DNA of 64,000 nucleotides from Streptomyces sp. CG1 (GTDB lineage Bacteria; Actinomycetota; Actinomycetes; Streptomycetales; Streptomycetaceae): NCBI RefSeq assembly GCF_041080625.1, contig NZ_CP163518.1, positions 1,984,001 to 2,048,000 of the forward strand, read 5' to 3'. Shown piece by piece: positions 8,274 to 16,208 of this stretch (position 1 is its first letter; each line of letters starts with the position of its first letter). The notes under the pieces were generated by a model. It saw only the letters and a program-made list of their open reading frames with translations, ran no database searches and was not told where the DNA came from. The position numbers and the translations under genes were made by a program.

Positions 8274-9332
8274 CTAGAGGGGCTTCTTCTGGTTCTTGTA
8301 ATCGATCTCTTCGGGCTGGAAGACTCGATGCTCCCCCACACGGACAGCCACAACTTCGGCCGTCCCCTTCTGCATGAACCTCTTGCCCTCGTCGGCCATG
8401 TCGAAGTTGTTGCTGTTGTCGGCGAGTTCGCCCAACGGCCATGCGATGACCCGGGAGTATTTCGGATCCTTGGCCTGTGGTGGAGACGACTGGACCGCTA
8501 CCGGCTCGGGGTAGTACAAGGCGACCCACCCACCAAAGGTGACGGGAAATTCGTAGTCGAACCTCCTGATCTGACGTCGCGTCGTAGCCAGCACGTCCAC
8601 CCGACTACTGACTTTCACACTGATCGCCGACGTGTGCTTCCAGGAAGTGGTCAACGAACCGCTGACCGAAGCAGTGACCCCGAGCATCAGCTGTGCCGAC
8701 AATTCCCCTGTCCCCGTGGCCGAACCGGTGGCCGTCGTCGTACTTGTCGACTGCGCCTGGGACTCGTTGTCGACGCCCTGATTGTCCTTGCTGTTCTTCA
8801 GGGTGGTCTTCTGGGACTGGTTCACCGCCATGCTCTTCTGCAGCTGCTGCTGTAACGACACGGACGATTTCGCCCCGAATGTGAGCTGCACCTGCCCCTG
8901 GAGAGACCAACTGATCGTGTTCGAGACCGAGAACTCGACCGTGTCCGTCGCGGTGACCTCGACGGGGTCGGTTCCATTGATGTACGTCTGCTTGGAGAAC
9001 ATGTCAGGCGGAGGCTGTTCGATGTCGCTCTGCTCCTCGATGAGGGGCACGCCCAAGTTCATATAGGCCCGCCACCCGCGCTGATACGCCGTCTCCTCCT
9101 CTTGCGGAAAGCCGCCGTAGCGCACCTGGTTCAAGGAAAAACCGACAGGGCTGATCGGATTTCCCCCTCCCTCAGGGACCCTCTTCAGTGTGTTCGGCTG
9201 GCGGCTCAGGATGGAATCAGCCTTGGCGGCGATGTCGAGCTCCTCCTGGTTTCGCGTCGTCAGTGGGTGGCGCATGAACACATCGCCGAGATAGGCCCGG
9301 CCCACAGGGTTCTTCACACTGGTGCTGGACAT
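8274..9332 (-). CDS. Unrecognised Ser/Thr-rich beta-strand protein, resembles aerolysin/ETX-type pore formers
   Basis: It has 352 residues and no signal peptide or membrane helix. Residues 130-165 and 205-260 are long runs of alternating Ser/Thr and hydrophobic residues (for example TVEFSVSNTISWSLQGQVQL and SAQLMLGVTASVSGSL). They flank a polar Gln/Ser/Thr-rich insert at 165-205. After them come DYEFPVTFGGWVALYYPEP (259-277) and a C-terminal domain ending EEIDYKNQ. Two amphipathic strands around a Ser/Thr-rich loop is the pattern of beta-pore-forming toxins of the aerolysin/ETX-MTX2 type. That link is inference from composition, not a family match. GGAGG precedes the ATG at 9332. It is the first gene of a two-gene operon with the propeller. 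Confidence 0.6.
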   Translation of the reverse strand: MSSTSVKNPVGRAYLGDVFMRHPLTTRNQEELDIAAKADSILSRQPNTLKRVPEGGGNPISPVGFSLNQVRYGGFPQEEETAYQRGWRAYMNLGVPLIEEQSDIEQPPPDMFSKQTYINGTDPVEVTATDTVEFSVSNTISWSLQGQVQLTFGAKSSVSLQQQLQKSMAVNQSQKTTLKNSKDNQGVDNESQAQSTSTTTATGSATGTGELSAQLMLGVTASVSGSLTTSWKHTSAISVKVSSRVDVLATTRRQIRRFDYEFPVTFGGWVALYYPEPVAVQSSPPQAKDPKYSRVIAWPLGELADNSNNFDMADEGKRFMQKGTAEVVAVRVGEHRVFQPEEIDYKNQKKPL

Positions 9333-9823
9333 GGATGTCAGACCTCCTTGTGTCTGTACGGACTCCCTCTCACCCTTCGGTGAAGGTCTTTCAGAAAAGG
9401 CGACACCGTAATCGCACGAGACATAGGTGCGAACAGAAGCGGCCCGGATCGGCGGTGTTCAGAACGGCTGGAAGTCGACCGGGTATGAGGGCGTCGCACG
9501 GCGGCACTTACTCGTGGGATCCCGGTGGGAACCGGACCGGGTCCGCGATGACGCACGGAGACATGTGGCCGAGAACTACCGGACCGGGGTGTTCGTCACC
9601 AGCGGAGACCTGGCCGGGGGTGCCGCATTGACTTCGCAGGCACTCGGTCGCACCTGCGACCGCCCGCAGTTCCTGACATGACGTCATCTTCCGTACGTGG
9701 GTGGACCCGACGGCTCCGGCGCTGATGCGTCACACCTGGCGGGCGGCGCTCTTGCGCCCTGCCTCGCTGTCGGGTTTACCTGACGCCGGTGACTGACCGG
9801 TTGGCGTGTGATGAGGAGTGACA
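9333..9823. other. Intergenic region, no convincing gene
   Basis: This 490-bp gap holds the divergent upstream regions of the 8274-9332 operon and the SDR gene. Short open frames on both strands lack ribosome sites and recognisable sequence. A small hairpin, TCACC-CTTC-GGTGA, lies near 9371. Confidence 0.5.
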
Positions 9824-10597
9824 GTGGACGGTAAGCGGTTCACCGGCAAGGTCGTGATCGTCACCGGCGGCGGGTCCGGCATCGGCGCCGCCACCGCGTA
9901 CCGTCTCGGGCGCGAAGGGGCCACAGTGGTCGCTGTCGGGCGGACCGAGGACCGGCTCAAGGCGGCTGCCGCCGAGGCCCCGGCCGGTTCGACGATCGTC
10001 ACGCGTGTCGCGGACGTCTCCGACGAGTCGGCGATCACCGCGGTGGTCGACGGAGTGGCGCAGGAATACGGCCGGCTGGACGTATTGGTCAACAACGCCG
10101 CCGTCGGCATGCCCGGAACCGTCGAGCACACCGACACCGCCACGTGGCGCCAGACCTTCGCGGTCGATGTCGACGGTGTCTTCTTCGCGTCCCGGGCCGC
10201 GTTGCCGTATCTGCGGCGCGACGGCGGCTGCATCGTCAACGTCGGCTCCGTGTCCGGGCTCGGCGGGGACTGGGGCCTCGCCGCCTACAACGCCGCCAAG
10301 GGGGCACTGGTCAACCTGACCAACGCCATGGCCCTCGACCACGGCCATGAGGGCGTGCGGGTCAACGCCGTGCACCCGAGCCTCACCCGCACCCCGGTGG
10401 CGGCGCCGGTCGTCGAGAACGAGGAGATACTCGCCGCGTTCCGTCAGCGCATCCCCATGCGGCGCCCGGCCGAACCTGCCGAAGTCGCCGATGTCATCGC
10501 CTTCCTGGCCAGCTCCGACGCCCGTTTCGTCAACGGCGCCCACATTCCTGTCGACGGCGGTCTCGGCGCCTCCAACGGTCAGCCTCGTATGTTCTGA
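9824..10597 (+). CDS. Short-chain dehydrogenase/reductase
   Basis: This 257-residue classical SDR has the nucleotide motif TGGGSGIG near the N-terminus, NNAAVG in the middle of the Rossmann fold, and the catalytic YNAAK preceded by the serine in VGSVSG. The C-terminus GAHIPVDGG is typical of the family. I start at GTG 9824, which has AGGAG five bases upstream; GTG 9818 overlaps that site. The substrate is unknown. The next 760 bp downstream contain only decayed genes, so it is probably monocistronic. Confidence 0.85.
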   Translation: MDGKRFTGKVVIVTGGGSGIGAATAYRLGREGATVVAVGRTEDRLKAAAAEAPAGSTIVTRVADVSDESAITAVVDGVAQEYGRLDVLVNNAAVGMPGTVEHTDTATWRQTFAVDVDGVFFASRAALPYLRRDGGCIVNVGSVSGLGGDWGLAAYNAAKGALVNLTNAMALDHGHEGVRVNAVHPSLTRTPVAAPVVENEEILAAFRQRIPMRRPAEPAEVADVIAFLASSDARFVNGAHIPVDGGLGASNGQPRMF

Positions 10598-10668
10598 ACA
10601 ACCGGTGTTCTGAGCATCCACCACGGGGTGAGCCGACGCTTCCGTCGCCATGACGCGGTGGCCGCCAG

Positions 10669-11007
10669 GTGGTCGCGGAACCAACAGTGGCCGGTGTCCA
10701 CCGAGTTGCGCGGGCGCCAGGCCAGGATCACGGCGCTCATGTGGCTCGGCACGACGACGGCGATACTGCCTCTCGGTCCCCGCTCCGCGAGGGCGTGGTC
10801 GACGGAGCCGAGGCGGTCTTCTGGCTCGCGCCGGACGACGGGGACGCACCGAGTGCCGAAGCGGCGTACGTCGACGTCACCCGCCCCGCGTGCGAGGCGT
10901 TCGCCCGCCACGGTGTCCGGCGGGTCGTGGCCATCACCGAACGAGATGACGCGGACCGTCTCGGAGGTCCTCAAGCCGGCCGTGCCGACCTGAACTCACC
11001 GTCGTAG
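10669..11007 (+). pseudogene. Decayed NmrA-like NAD(P)-binding protein fragment
   Basis: The frame around 10780-10945 reads DGAEAVFWLAPDDGDAP and CEAFARHGVRRVVAIT. These are middle segments of the NAD(P)H-binding (NmrA-like) reductases common in actinomycetes. The glycine-rich N-terminal motif and the C-terminal half are absent, and the flanking sequence is not coding-like. It is a truncated relic. Confidence 0.55.
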
Positions 11008-11009
11008 AA

Positions 11010-11289
11010 CAGCAATTGGATGGTGCGATCGCGGCCGACGACCTGTATGTACCGGAGCGGCCGCCTGGTCCCAAGGTGGCGTTCGGGGTTCGGTCGAACT
11101 CGGCGAGGCGCCGCAGGGCGGCACCAGCATCACCTGGTCCGGGACCTTCGAGCCGAGCTGCGCTTCTCGGGCGCCTTCTGGCGGTGGTACCTGACCCGCT
11201 ACCTGCAGCGGACGGCGGACGGCCTGGCCGCGTACTCCGGTACGGCGACGGACCGGGACCCGGGCACCTCCGACCGGCGTCAGCAGTAG
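11010..11289 (+). pseudogene. Decayed SRPBCC-family (polyketide cyclase-like) fragment
   Basis: Two frames contribute pieces of a START/SRPBCC lipid-binding fold: one has APQGGTSITWSGTF, the other has FSGAFWRWYLTRYLQRTADG followed by a stop. Joining them needs a frameshift near 11150. Such proteins often sit next to oxidoreductases. This copy is non-functional. Confidence 0.5.
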
Positions 11290-11357
11290 GTACACGCCGC
11301 CGCGGAGCGGCAGTTCAAAGCGCTGCGCCGAAGATCACTTCACGTACGCTCGGATGC

Positions 11358-12320
11358 ATGGTTGAGCATCGAATGATTGACGTGAACGGCATTCGGCTGC
11401 ACATCGCCGAGCAGGGCGACGGCCCCCTGGTGGTGCTCCTGCACGGCTTCCCCGAGTCATGGCACTCCTGGCACCACCAGTTCGGCCCGCTGGCCGAGGC
11501 GGGCTTCCGCGTGGTCGCCCCCGACCAGCGTGGATACGGGCGCAGCGATCACCCCGAGGACGTAGGCGCGTACTCCATCCTCCACCTCGTCGGCGATGTC
11601 GTCGGACTGGTCCAGGCCCTGGGCGAGGAGAAGGCGTACATCGTCGGGCACGACTGGGGCGCGCCGGTCGCCTGGCACACCGCGCTGCTGCGGCCGGACC
11701 TGGTGCGCGCGGTGGCCGGCCTGAGCGTACCGCCGCCGTTCCGGGGGACACAGCCTCCGCTGGCCGCCATGGACAAGATGTTCGGCGGCCGCTTCTACTG
11801 GAACTACTTCAACCGCCCGGGCGTCGCCGACGCCGAGTTCGCGAAGGACACGCGCACCGCTCTGCGGAAGTTCTTCTACTGGGGTTCCGGCGACGCACCG
11901 CATGCCGGCGACGGCCAACAGCCACTTGTCGACCCCGACCGCGGCTGGCTCGCGGACATGCAGGACCCCGACGTCCTGCCGGCGTGGTTCACCGAGGACG
12001 ACCTCGACGCGCTCACCGAGAGTTTCTCCAAGGGCTTCACCGGGGCTCTCAACTGGTACCGCAACCTCGACCGCAACTGGGAACTGACCGCTCCGTGGCA
12101 CGGCGCCCGCGTCACCCGGCCCGCCCTCTACATCTACGGCGACCGCGATGTCGTCCCCGCCTTCCCGGGTACGCCCGAGCTCATCGCGAAACTCCCCGAC
12201 CTCATGCCCAACCTGTGGCGCGCGCCCCTCGAACTGGCGGGCTGCGGGCACTGGACCCAGCAGGAGCGTCCGGACGAGGTGAACGCGGCGCTCATCGAAT
12301 TCCTCAGGGCCCATCCCTGA
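11358..12320 (+). CDS. Soluble epoxide hydrolase (alpha/beta-hydrolase fold)
   Basis: The protein has 320 residues. HGFPESW supplies the oxyanion motif. Asp99 in VGHDWGAP is the nucleophile, which distinguishes epoxide hydrolases from serine esterases. A cap-domain Tyr lies in NWYRNLDRNW, and the catalytic His lies in CGHWTQQERP. It opens epoxides to diols by a covalent alkyl-enzyme route. The start is ATG 11358; a second ATG lies at 11373 and neither has a strong ribosome site. It is intact while the genes on both sides are decayed, which suggests selection or recent arrival. Confidence 0.85.
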   Translation: MVEHRMIDVNGIRLHIAEQGDGPLVVLLHGFPESWHSWHHQFGPLAEAGFRVVAPDQRGYGRSDHPEDVGAYSILHLVGDVVGLVQALGEEKAYIVGHDWGAPVAWHTALLRPDLVRAVAGLSVPPPFRGTQPPLAAMDKMFGGRFYWNYFNRPGVADAEFAKDTRTALRKFFYWGSGDAPHAGDGQQPLVDPDRGWLADMQDPDVLPAWFTEDDLDALTESFSKGFTGALNWYRNLDRNWELTAPWHGARVTRPALYIYGDRDVVPAFPGTPELIAKLPDLMPNLWRAPLELAGCGHWTQQERPDEVNAALIEFLRAHP

Positions 12321-12330
12321 GCCCCACCCT

Positions 12331-12378
12331 CCCCGAACTCGACAAGCAACTTGACCGATTTGCTTGTCGAGTTCGGGG
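12331..12378. repeat. 19-bp perfect inverted repeat before the marR relic
   Basis: CCCCGAACTCGACAAGCAA at 12331-12349 pairs without mismatch with 12360-12378 across a 10-base loop. It starts 11 bases after the epoxide hydrolase stop and ends 7 bases before the marR ATG. It could end the upstream transcript, be the MarR operator, or both. Confidence 0.65.
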
Positions 12379-12385
12379 ACGGGTC

Positions 12386-12875
12386 ATGAACACGAACCCC
12401 GAGCCGCAGCGGTCCGCTGCGACGGCGCAGCGCCTCCACGACGCGATGAAGCGGCTGCGCGCACGCCTGCGCGCGGAGTCGGGGCAGCATGCGACCGGCC
12501 TGACCCCCACGCAGCTCGGCGTGCCGGCGAGCGTGGTGTAGGAGGGCCCGGCCACTGCGGCGCTGCTCGCGACGCCGGAGCACGTCAGCCCGCAGTCGAT
12601 CGCGCAGAGCCTGGCGGTGCTCAAGGCCGCCGGTCTGATCCACAGCGAGCCGGACCCGATGGACGGCCGGCAGAAGCAGATGAATCCCGATCCGTCCGCG
12701 ACCGAGCTGGTCCACAGGCTGCCCGCCGGTCGCGCCTCCTTCCTCGCGCGCGCCATCGCCCAGGTGCCGTCGCGCCTGACGAGCTCAAGGACGTGGAGAG
12801 GCCATCGAGCTGCTGGACCGGCTCGCCGGGGCCGATTCTCAGCGACGGCTCGATATCCGGCCCGAGCGACGGCGC
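12386..12875 (+). pseudogene. Broken MarR-family regulator
   Basis: From ATG 12386 the frame reads to LTPTQLGVPASVV and then hits TAG at 12539-12541. The same frame continues with EGPATAALLATPEHVSPQS and SLAVLKAAGLIHSEPDP, the winged-helix recognition region and wing of MarR proteins. After LARAIAQ the family sequence continues in other frames (DELKDVE, then IELLDRLAG), so at least two frameshifts follow. One nonsense and several frameshift changes make this a pseudogene. It probably once controlled the MFS gene that follows. Confidence 0.7.
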
Positions 12876-12878
12876 CCT

Positions 12879-13190
12879 ATGACGACCGGCACCGGGCAAG
12901 CCGCGGCCCCGGCCCGCGATCTCGCCCGCAAGCCCTTCACCCGGATGTTCACCACCCCGCTCTACGTGGGCTCCAGCCTCAACCCGGTCACCAGCTCCCT
13001 CATCGCGACCGCGCCGGTGCCCATCGCCACCGAACCGCATGTCTAGGTGGCCGGCACCGCCGTGCCGGTCTCCTCGCTCTACAGCCCACCCCGGGCAAGC
13101 TGGCGGAGGCGCTCGGCGCGCGCCGGATCTTCGTCTCCGGCATCGTGCCGGTGCGTGCTGACCGTCCTCGACCGACGGCTGATGCGTCAC
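12879..13190 (+). pseudogene. Broken MFS transporter, 5' part only
   Basis: The opening LARKPFTRMFTTPLYVGSSL and SLIATAPVPIA match the start of actinobacterial MFS drug/solute transporters. TAG at 13045-13047 interrupts it. A shifted frame then gives PGKLAEALGARRIFVSGIV, the loop and next helix. Nothing of the remaining helices survives, and about 290 bp of non-coding sequence follow to 13480. It is the former partner of the marR relic. Confidence 0.65.
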
Positions 13191-13480
13191 GAGCCCGACC
13201 GAGGGTCCGACAGCCCCAAAGCCCGGAAGACCGGGAAACCAGCAAATCCCCCACCAGGAGAACCCTTCGTCAGCACCTCCTCCCTCCCCACGATCACCCC
13301 GCACGGACCGCCCTGCTGGACCTGGCCATCGGAGCCCGTCGGCCGGCGGCCGTTGCACGGACCTGTGCAGGGGCGCGACCAACATCCCGGATTGGGCCGG
13401 CCATGGCACGGGCGGTTTCGGGATGCGCGGGCGATGCTGGTGAGCGAGTACCCCTGCGAGAAGGCCAGGAGGCTCGACAG

Positions 13481-14107
13481 GTGACAGCCGTCAACCCGAT
13501 GAACAGCGCCTCGGTGCTGGCCGCCTTCGGCGCGCTCGGCGTCCTGGTGGTGATCTTCGTCGAGTCCGGTCTGCTGGTGGTCGGCTTCTTCCTCCCCGGC
13601 GACACGCTGCTGTTCCCCGCCGGTGTCCTGTGCGCGGGCACCGCTCACCAGCCGCCCCGGCTCGCCCTGTGGCAGGTGCTGGTGTGCGCGGCCGTCGGGG
13701 CGGTGGCCGGCGGGCAGGCCGGGTACCTGATCGGCCGGCACGGCGGCCGGGCACTGCTGGCCCGCACCTCCAGCCGGCGGGTGAAGGCGGCGGCCGCGCG
13801 AGCCGAGGAACTGCTCGCGCGGTACGGCTACGGGAAGGCGCTGGTGATCGGCCGGTTCGTGCCGTTGCTGCGGACGGTTCTGCATCCGGTGGCCGGTGCG
13901 CTCGGCGTGCCCGTGCGGTCGTTCACGCTGTGGCAGACCGTGGGCGGAGTGCTGTGGTCGCAGGCCCTCGTCCTCGCGGGGTACAGCCTGGGGGCGTCCG
14001 TTCCGCACCTCGAGGAGTATCTGCTCCCGCTGGTGGCCGTGGTGGTCGTCGTGTCGATGCTGCCGCTGCTGGTCGAGGCTTGGCGGGGACGGCGCGAACG
14101 CCGTTGA
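13481..14107 (+). CDS. DedA-family membrane protein (VTT domain)
   Basis: It has 208 residues and several membrane segments. The family signature is seen in FFLPGDTLLFPAG, in AGYLIGRHGGRALL, and in the conserved region GRFVPLLRTVLHPVAGALGV. DedA proteins act as lipid carriers/flippases (undecaprenyl phosphate or phospholipid) in the inner membrane. The start is GTG 13481 with AGGAGG eight bases upstream; the open frame extending far upstream belongs to the decayed region. The tail ends in a basic cluster (EAWRGRRERR). Confidence 0.85.
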   Translation: MTAVNPMNSASVLAAFGALGVLVVIFVESGLLVVGFFLPGDTLLFPAGVLCAGTAHQPPRLALWQVLVCAAVGAVAGGQAGYLIGRHGGRALLARTSSRRVKAAAARAEELLARYGYGKALVIGRFVPLLRTVLHPVAGALGVPVRSFTLWQTVGGVLWSQALVLAGYSLGASVPHLEEYLLPLVAVVVVVSMLPLLVEAWRGRRERR

Positions 14108-14735
14108 GACCTTGGCAGGTGGTTGCGCCCACGCGGCGGAGCCGCACAGCGGTACAGCCTCGCGGCCCTGGAGGCCGCTTGGACCCCTGCCCTCGGGCGC
14201 ACCGAGCGAGGTCATCACCCGGGCCGTGTACGGGGTGCCCGGGATCCGGGTCGACAACGCGGTCACCGGCTGGGTGATCTCCGTCTGCCACTTCGCACTG
14301 AACCTGGCCGCCGCCGCGACCGCGGCCTTCTCGCTGGTCGCCCGTGGTCCTGCCCGGCCCTCCCACGGCCGTCCACGCCACCGACATCCTGCTGCGCCGC
14401 AACCGCTGGGACGGCCGCCCTCGGCGACGAGTTCCGCACCGGGCCCCGCTGGCACACCGGCGGGTTCGACCTGTCCGGGGTGCCGGCCCCGGGGGCCGGC
14501 GTGGCCGCCTCCGCGCTGTGCTTCGACACCGTCTGCACCGGGCCCGTGGCCGCCGCCCCTGGGCGGTATCGACCTGGCCCCTGCCGGCGGGTCTGGTGGT
14601 GTCCTCGGCGGCGTACGCGCCCTGCTGATGCACCGGGCCCACGCCACTGCCTGAGGGCGCCTGTACGTCACGCTCAACCCCGCCGCTCATGCGTCACCGG
14701 ATATCGGGGCCGCCCAGACCCGGCCTCCGGGCAGG
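14108..14735. other. Decayed sequence, no intact gene
   Basis: This is 628 bp downstream of DedA. One frame has a membrane-like stretch, GWVISVCHFALNLAAAATAA, near 14270. Neighbouring frames have coding-like pieces such as HATDILLRRNRWD and EFRTGPRWHTGGFDLSG. They appear to be one frameshifted membrane-protein relic that I cannot name. Confidence 0.4.
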
Positions 14736-15224
14736 TCAGCGGAGCCTGCGGTCCTTGGGGCGCTTGCGGTGGGGGCGGCCGGGGCGGTGGATCGTGTCCA
14801 GTTCGCCCACCGCCGCGCGGACATGGGCCGGGTCGCCCCGCCGGGAGCCGCCCGCGCACCACCAGGACGGCCGTCCGTCGACGTCGCGCGGGTGCATGCC
14901 GAGGTCATGGACCGTGCAGACCGGCCACGCCCGCCACAGCCGCTCCGACACCGTCTCCTGGGCGGCGTCGGCGACGGCCATCAGGGCTTCGACGGCGGAC
15001 TCCGCCGGCATCAGGGGGTTGCCGTGCGCTTCGCCGTTGGCGAGAGCCACATAGACGTGCTCGTCCAGGTCCTCGAACTCCGGGTAGGAGATCAGGCACA
15101 GGGGACGCTGCTCGGGGAGGGTCGCCGCCAGGTCGCGGTTGACCACCGCCAGCGCCTCGTCCCACAGCGGATACGCGCCGGTGAGGACGACACGCGGCTC
15201 GGGCCGGCCGAAGAATGCGCACAT
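14736..15224 (-). CDS. Conserved hypothetical protein
   Basis: The protein has 162 residues, with no signal peptide or membrane helix. It opens MCAFFGRPEPRVVLTGAYPLWDEA, has an acidic centre, and ends in a strongly basic tail (HRPGRPHRKRPKDRRLR). I do not recognise a family. Codon use is normal for the window, and GAGAGGA precedes the ATG, so it is likely real. It is divergent from the VOC gene at 15314. Confidence 0.6.
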   Translation of the reverse strand: MCAFFGRPEPRVVLTGAYPLWDEALAVVNRDLAATLPEQRPLCLISYPEFEDLDEHVYVALANGEAHGNPLMPAESAVEALMAVADAAQETVSERLWRAWPVCTVHDLGMHPRDVDGRPSWWCAGGSRRGDPAHVRAAVGELDTIHRPGRPHRKRPKDRRLR

Positions 15225-15313
15225 AAGAACATCCTCTCAAGTCCACGACCCACTACTCCGACCCACTACTCTGACCGCCGTCCGCAACCGGCCACCGTCC
15301 AGGGAGCCCCGAG

Positions 15314-15661
15314 ATGCCTGTACGCCGTGTCGTGCCCAACGTCCACTCGGCCGCGCTCCCGCAGAGCGCGGAGTTCTACGGGGAGCTGGGGCTGGAGGAG
15401 GTCATGAACCACGGCTGGATCATGACGCTGGCTTCGCCCGACAACCCGGCCGTACAGCTGAGCGTGATGACCGAGGACCGCACCGCGCCCGTCGCCCCGG
15501 ACCTGAGCATCGAGGTCGAGGACGTCGACACGGCCTACGCGGCAATGGTCAGGCGTGGCGCGGAGATCGTGCACCCGCTGACGGACGAGGAGTGGGGCGT
15601 ACGGCGGTTCTTCGTACGGGACCCCGACGGGCGGGTCGTGAACGTGCTCAGCCATCGCTGA
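15314..15661 (+). CDS. VOC-superfamily (glyoxalase/bleomycin-resistance-like) protein
   Basis: At 115 residues this is one VOC module made of two beta-alpha-beta3 units. The N-terminal unit has ALPQSAEFYGELGLEEV, and the C-terminal unit ends RRFFVRDPDGRVVNVLSH, the usual metal-site Glu region but with Asn-Val. Such proteins are metal-dependent lyases, dioxygenases or antibiotic-binding proteins; the substrate cannot be told from sequence. GGAG precedes the ATG. Confidence 0.75.
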   Translation: MPVRRVVPNVHSAALPQSAEFYGELGLEEVMNHGWIMTLASPDNPAVQLSVMTEDRTAPVAPDLSIEVEDVDTAYAAMVRRGAEIVHPLTDEEWGVRRFFVRDPDGRVVNVLSHR

Positions 15662-15662
15662 A

Positions 15663-15698
15663 CCCGTCCGCCGGAGGCAACGACGCCTTCTGGACGGG
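15663..15698 (+). terminator. Probable terminator after the VOC gene
   Basis: CCCGTCC (15663-15669) pairs with GGACGGG (15692-15698). Inner AGGC/GCCT pairs extend the stem. It starts two bases after the VOC stop. Confidence 0.5.
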
Positions 15699-15764
15699 CC
15701 TGTGACGATCCGTGAGACTGGGCCGGGTCCGCGCCCGCGCCCCGGCTCTTCAGGACGGTGACCC

Positions 15765-16124
15765 ATGGTTGAGGAAACCCCGCGCGTCGAACTCACCCCG
15801 CAGGCCGCCGACCTGGTGCGGCGGCTGCGCGCCGAGCACGGTCCGCTGATGTTCCACCAGTCTGGCGGCTGCTGCGACGGCAGCGCGCCCATGTGCTACC
15901 CGGACGGCGAGTTCCGCACCGGCGGCTCGGACGTGCTGCTGGCGGAGCTGACCGTGGACGGCGTGGCCGAGCCCGTCACCTTCTGGATGTCCCGCAGCCA
16001 GTACGCGGCGTGGAGCCACACCCGGCTGATCGTCGACGTCGTCCCCGGACGGGGGAGCGGATTCTCGCTGGAAGCACCCGAGGGGGTGCGTTTTCTCACC
16101 CGTTCTCGCGTAGTCGACGTCTAG
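15765..16124 (+). CDS. DUF779 family protein
   Basis: It has 119 residues with the DUF779 hallmark HQSGGCCDGSAPMC, a paired-cysteine motif that suggests a metal or redox role, and FWMSRSQYAAWSHT later. The family is usually encoded beside acetaldehyde dehydrogenases. Here no aldehyde dehydrogenase is adjacent; the nearest is at 25.9 kb. The function is unknown. Confidence 0.8.
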   Translation: MVEETPRVELTPQAADLVRRLRAEHGPLMFHQSGGCCDGSAPMCYPDGEFRTGGSDVLLAELTVDGVAEPVTFWMSRSQYAAWSHTRLIVDVVPGRGSGFSLEAPEGVRFLTRSRVVDV

Positions 16125-16208
16125 TCGGCCCGGCGGTCGCCGCGCTCTGGTCCACTGCCCCTTGACACCCGTACGACAGGGACAGTTGACGAGACATCAG
16201 GGGGCACG

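Noticed and set aside
9335..9681. Small plus-strand frames upstream of the SDR gene, one with a vaguely HTH-like stretch
   Set aside because: No start signal and only a weak resemblance; more likely the promoter region of the divergent genes.
15765..16124. DUF779 gene as part of an aldehyde dehydrogenase operon
   Set aside because: No aldehyde dehydrogenase is adjacent; the one at 25.9 kb is too far away to link.
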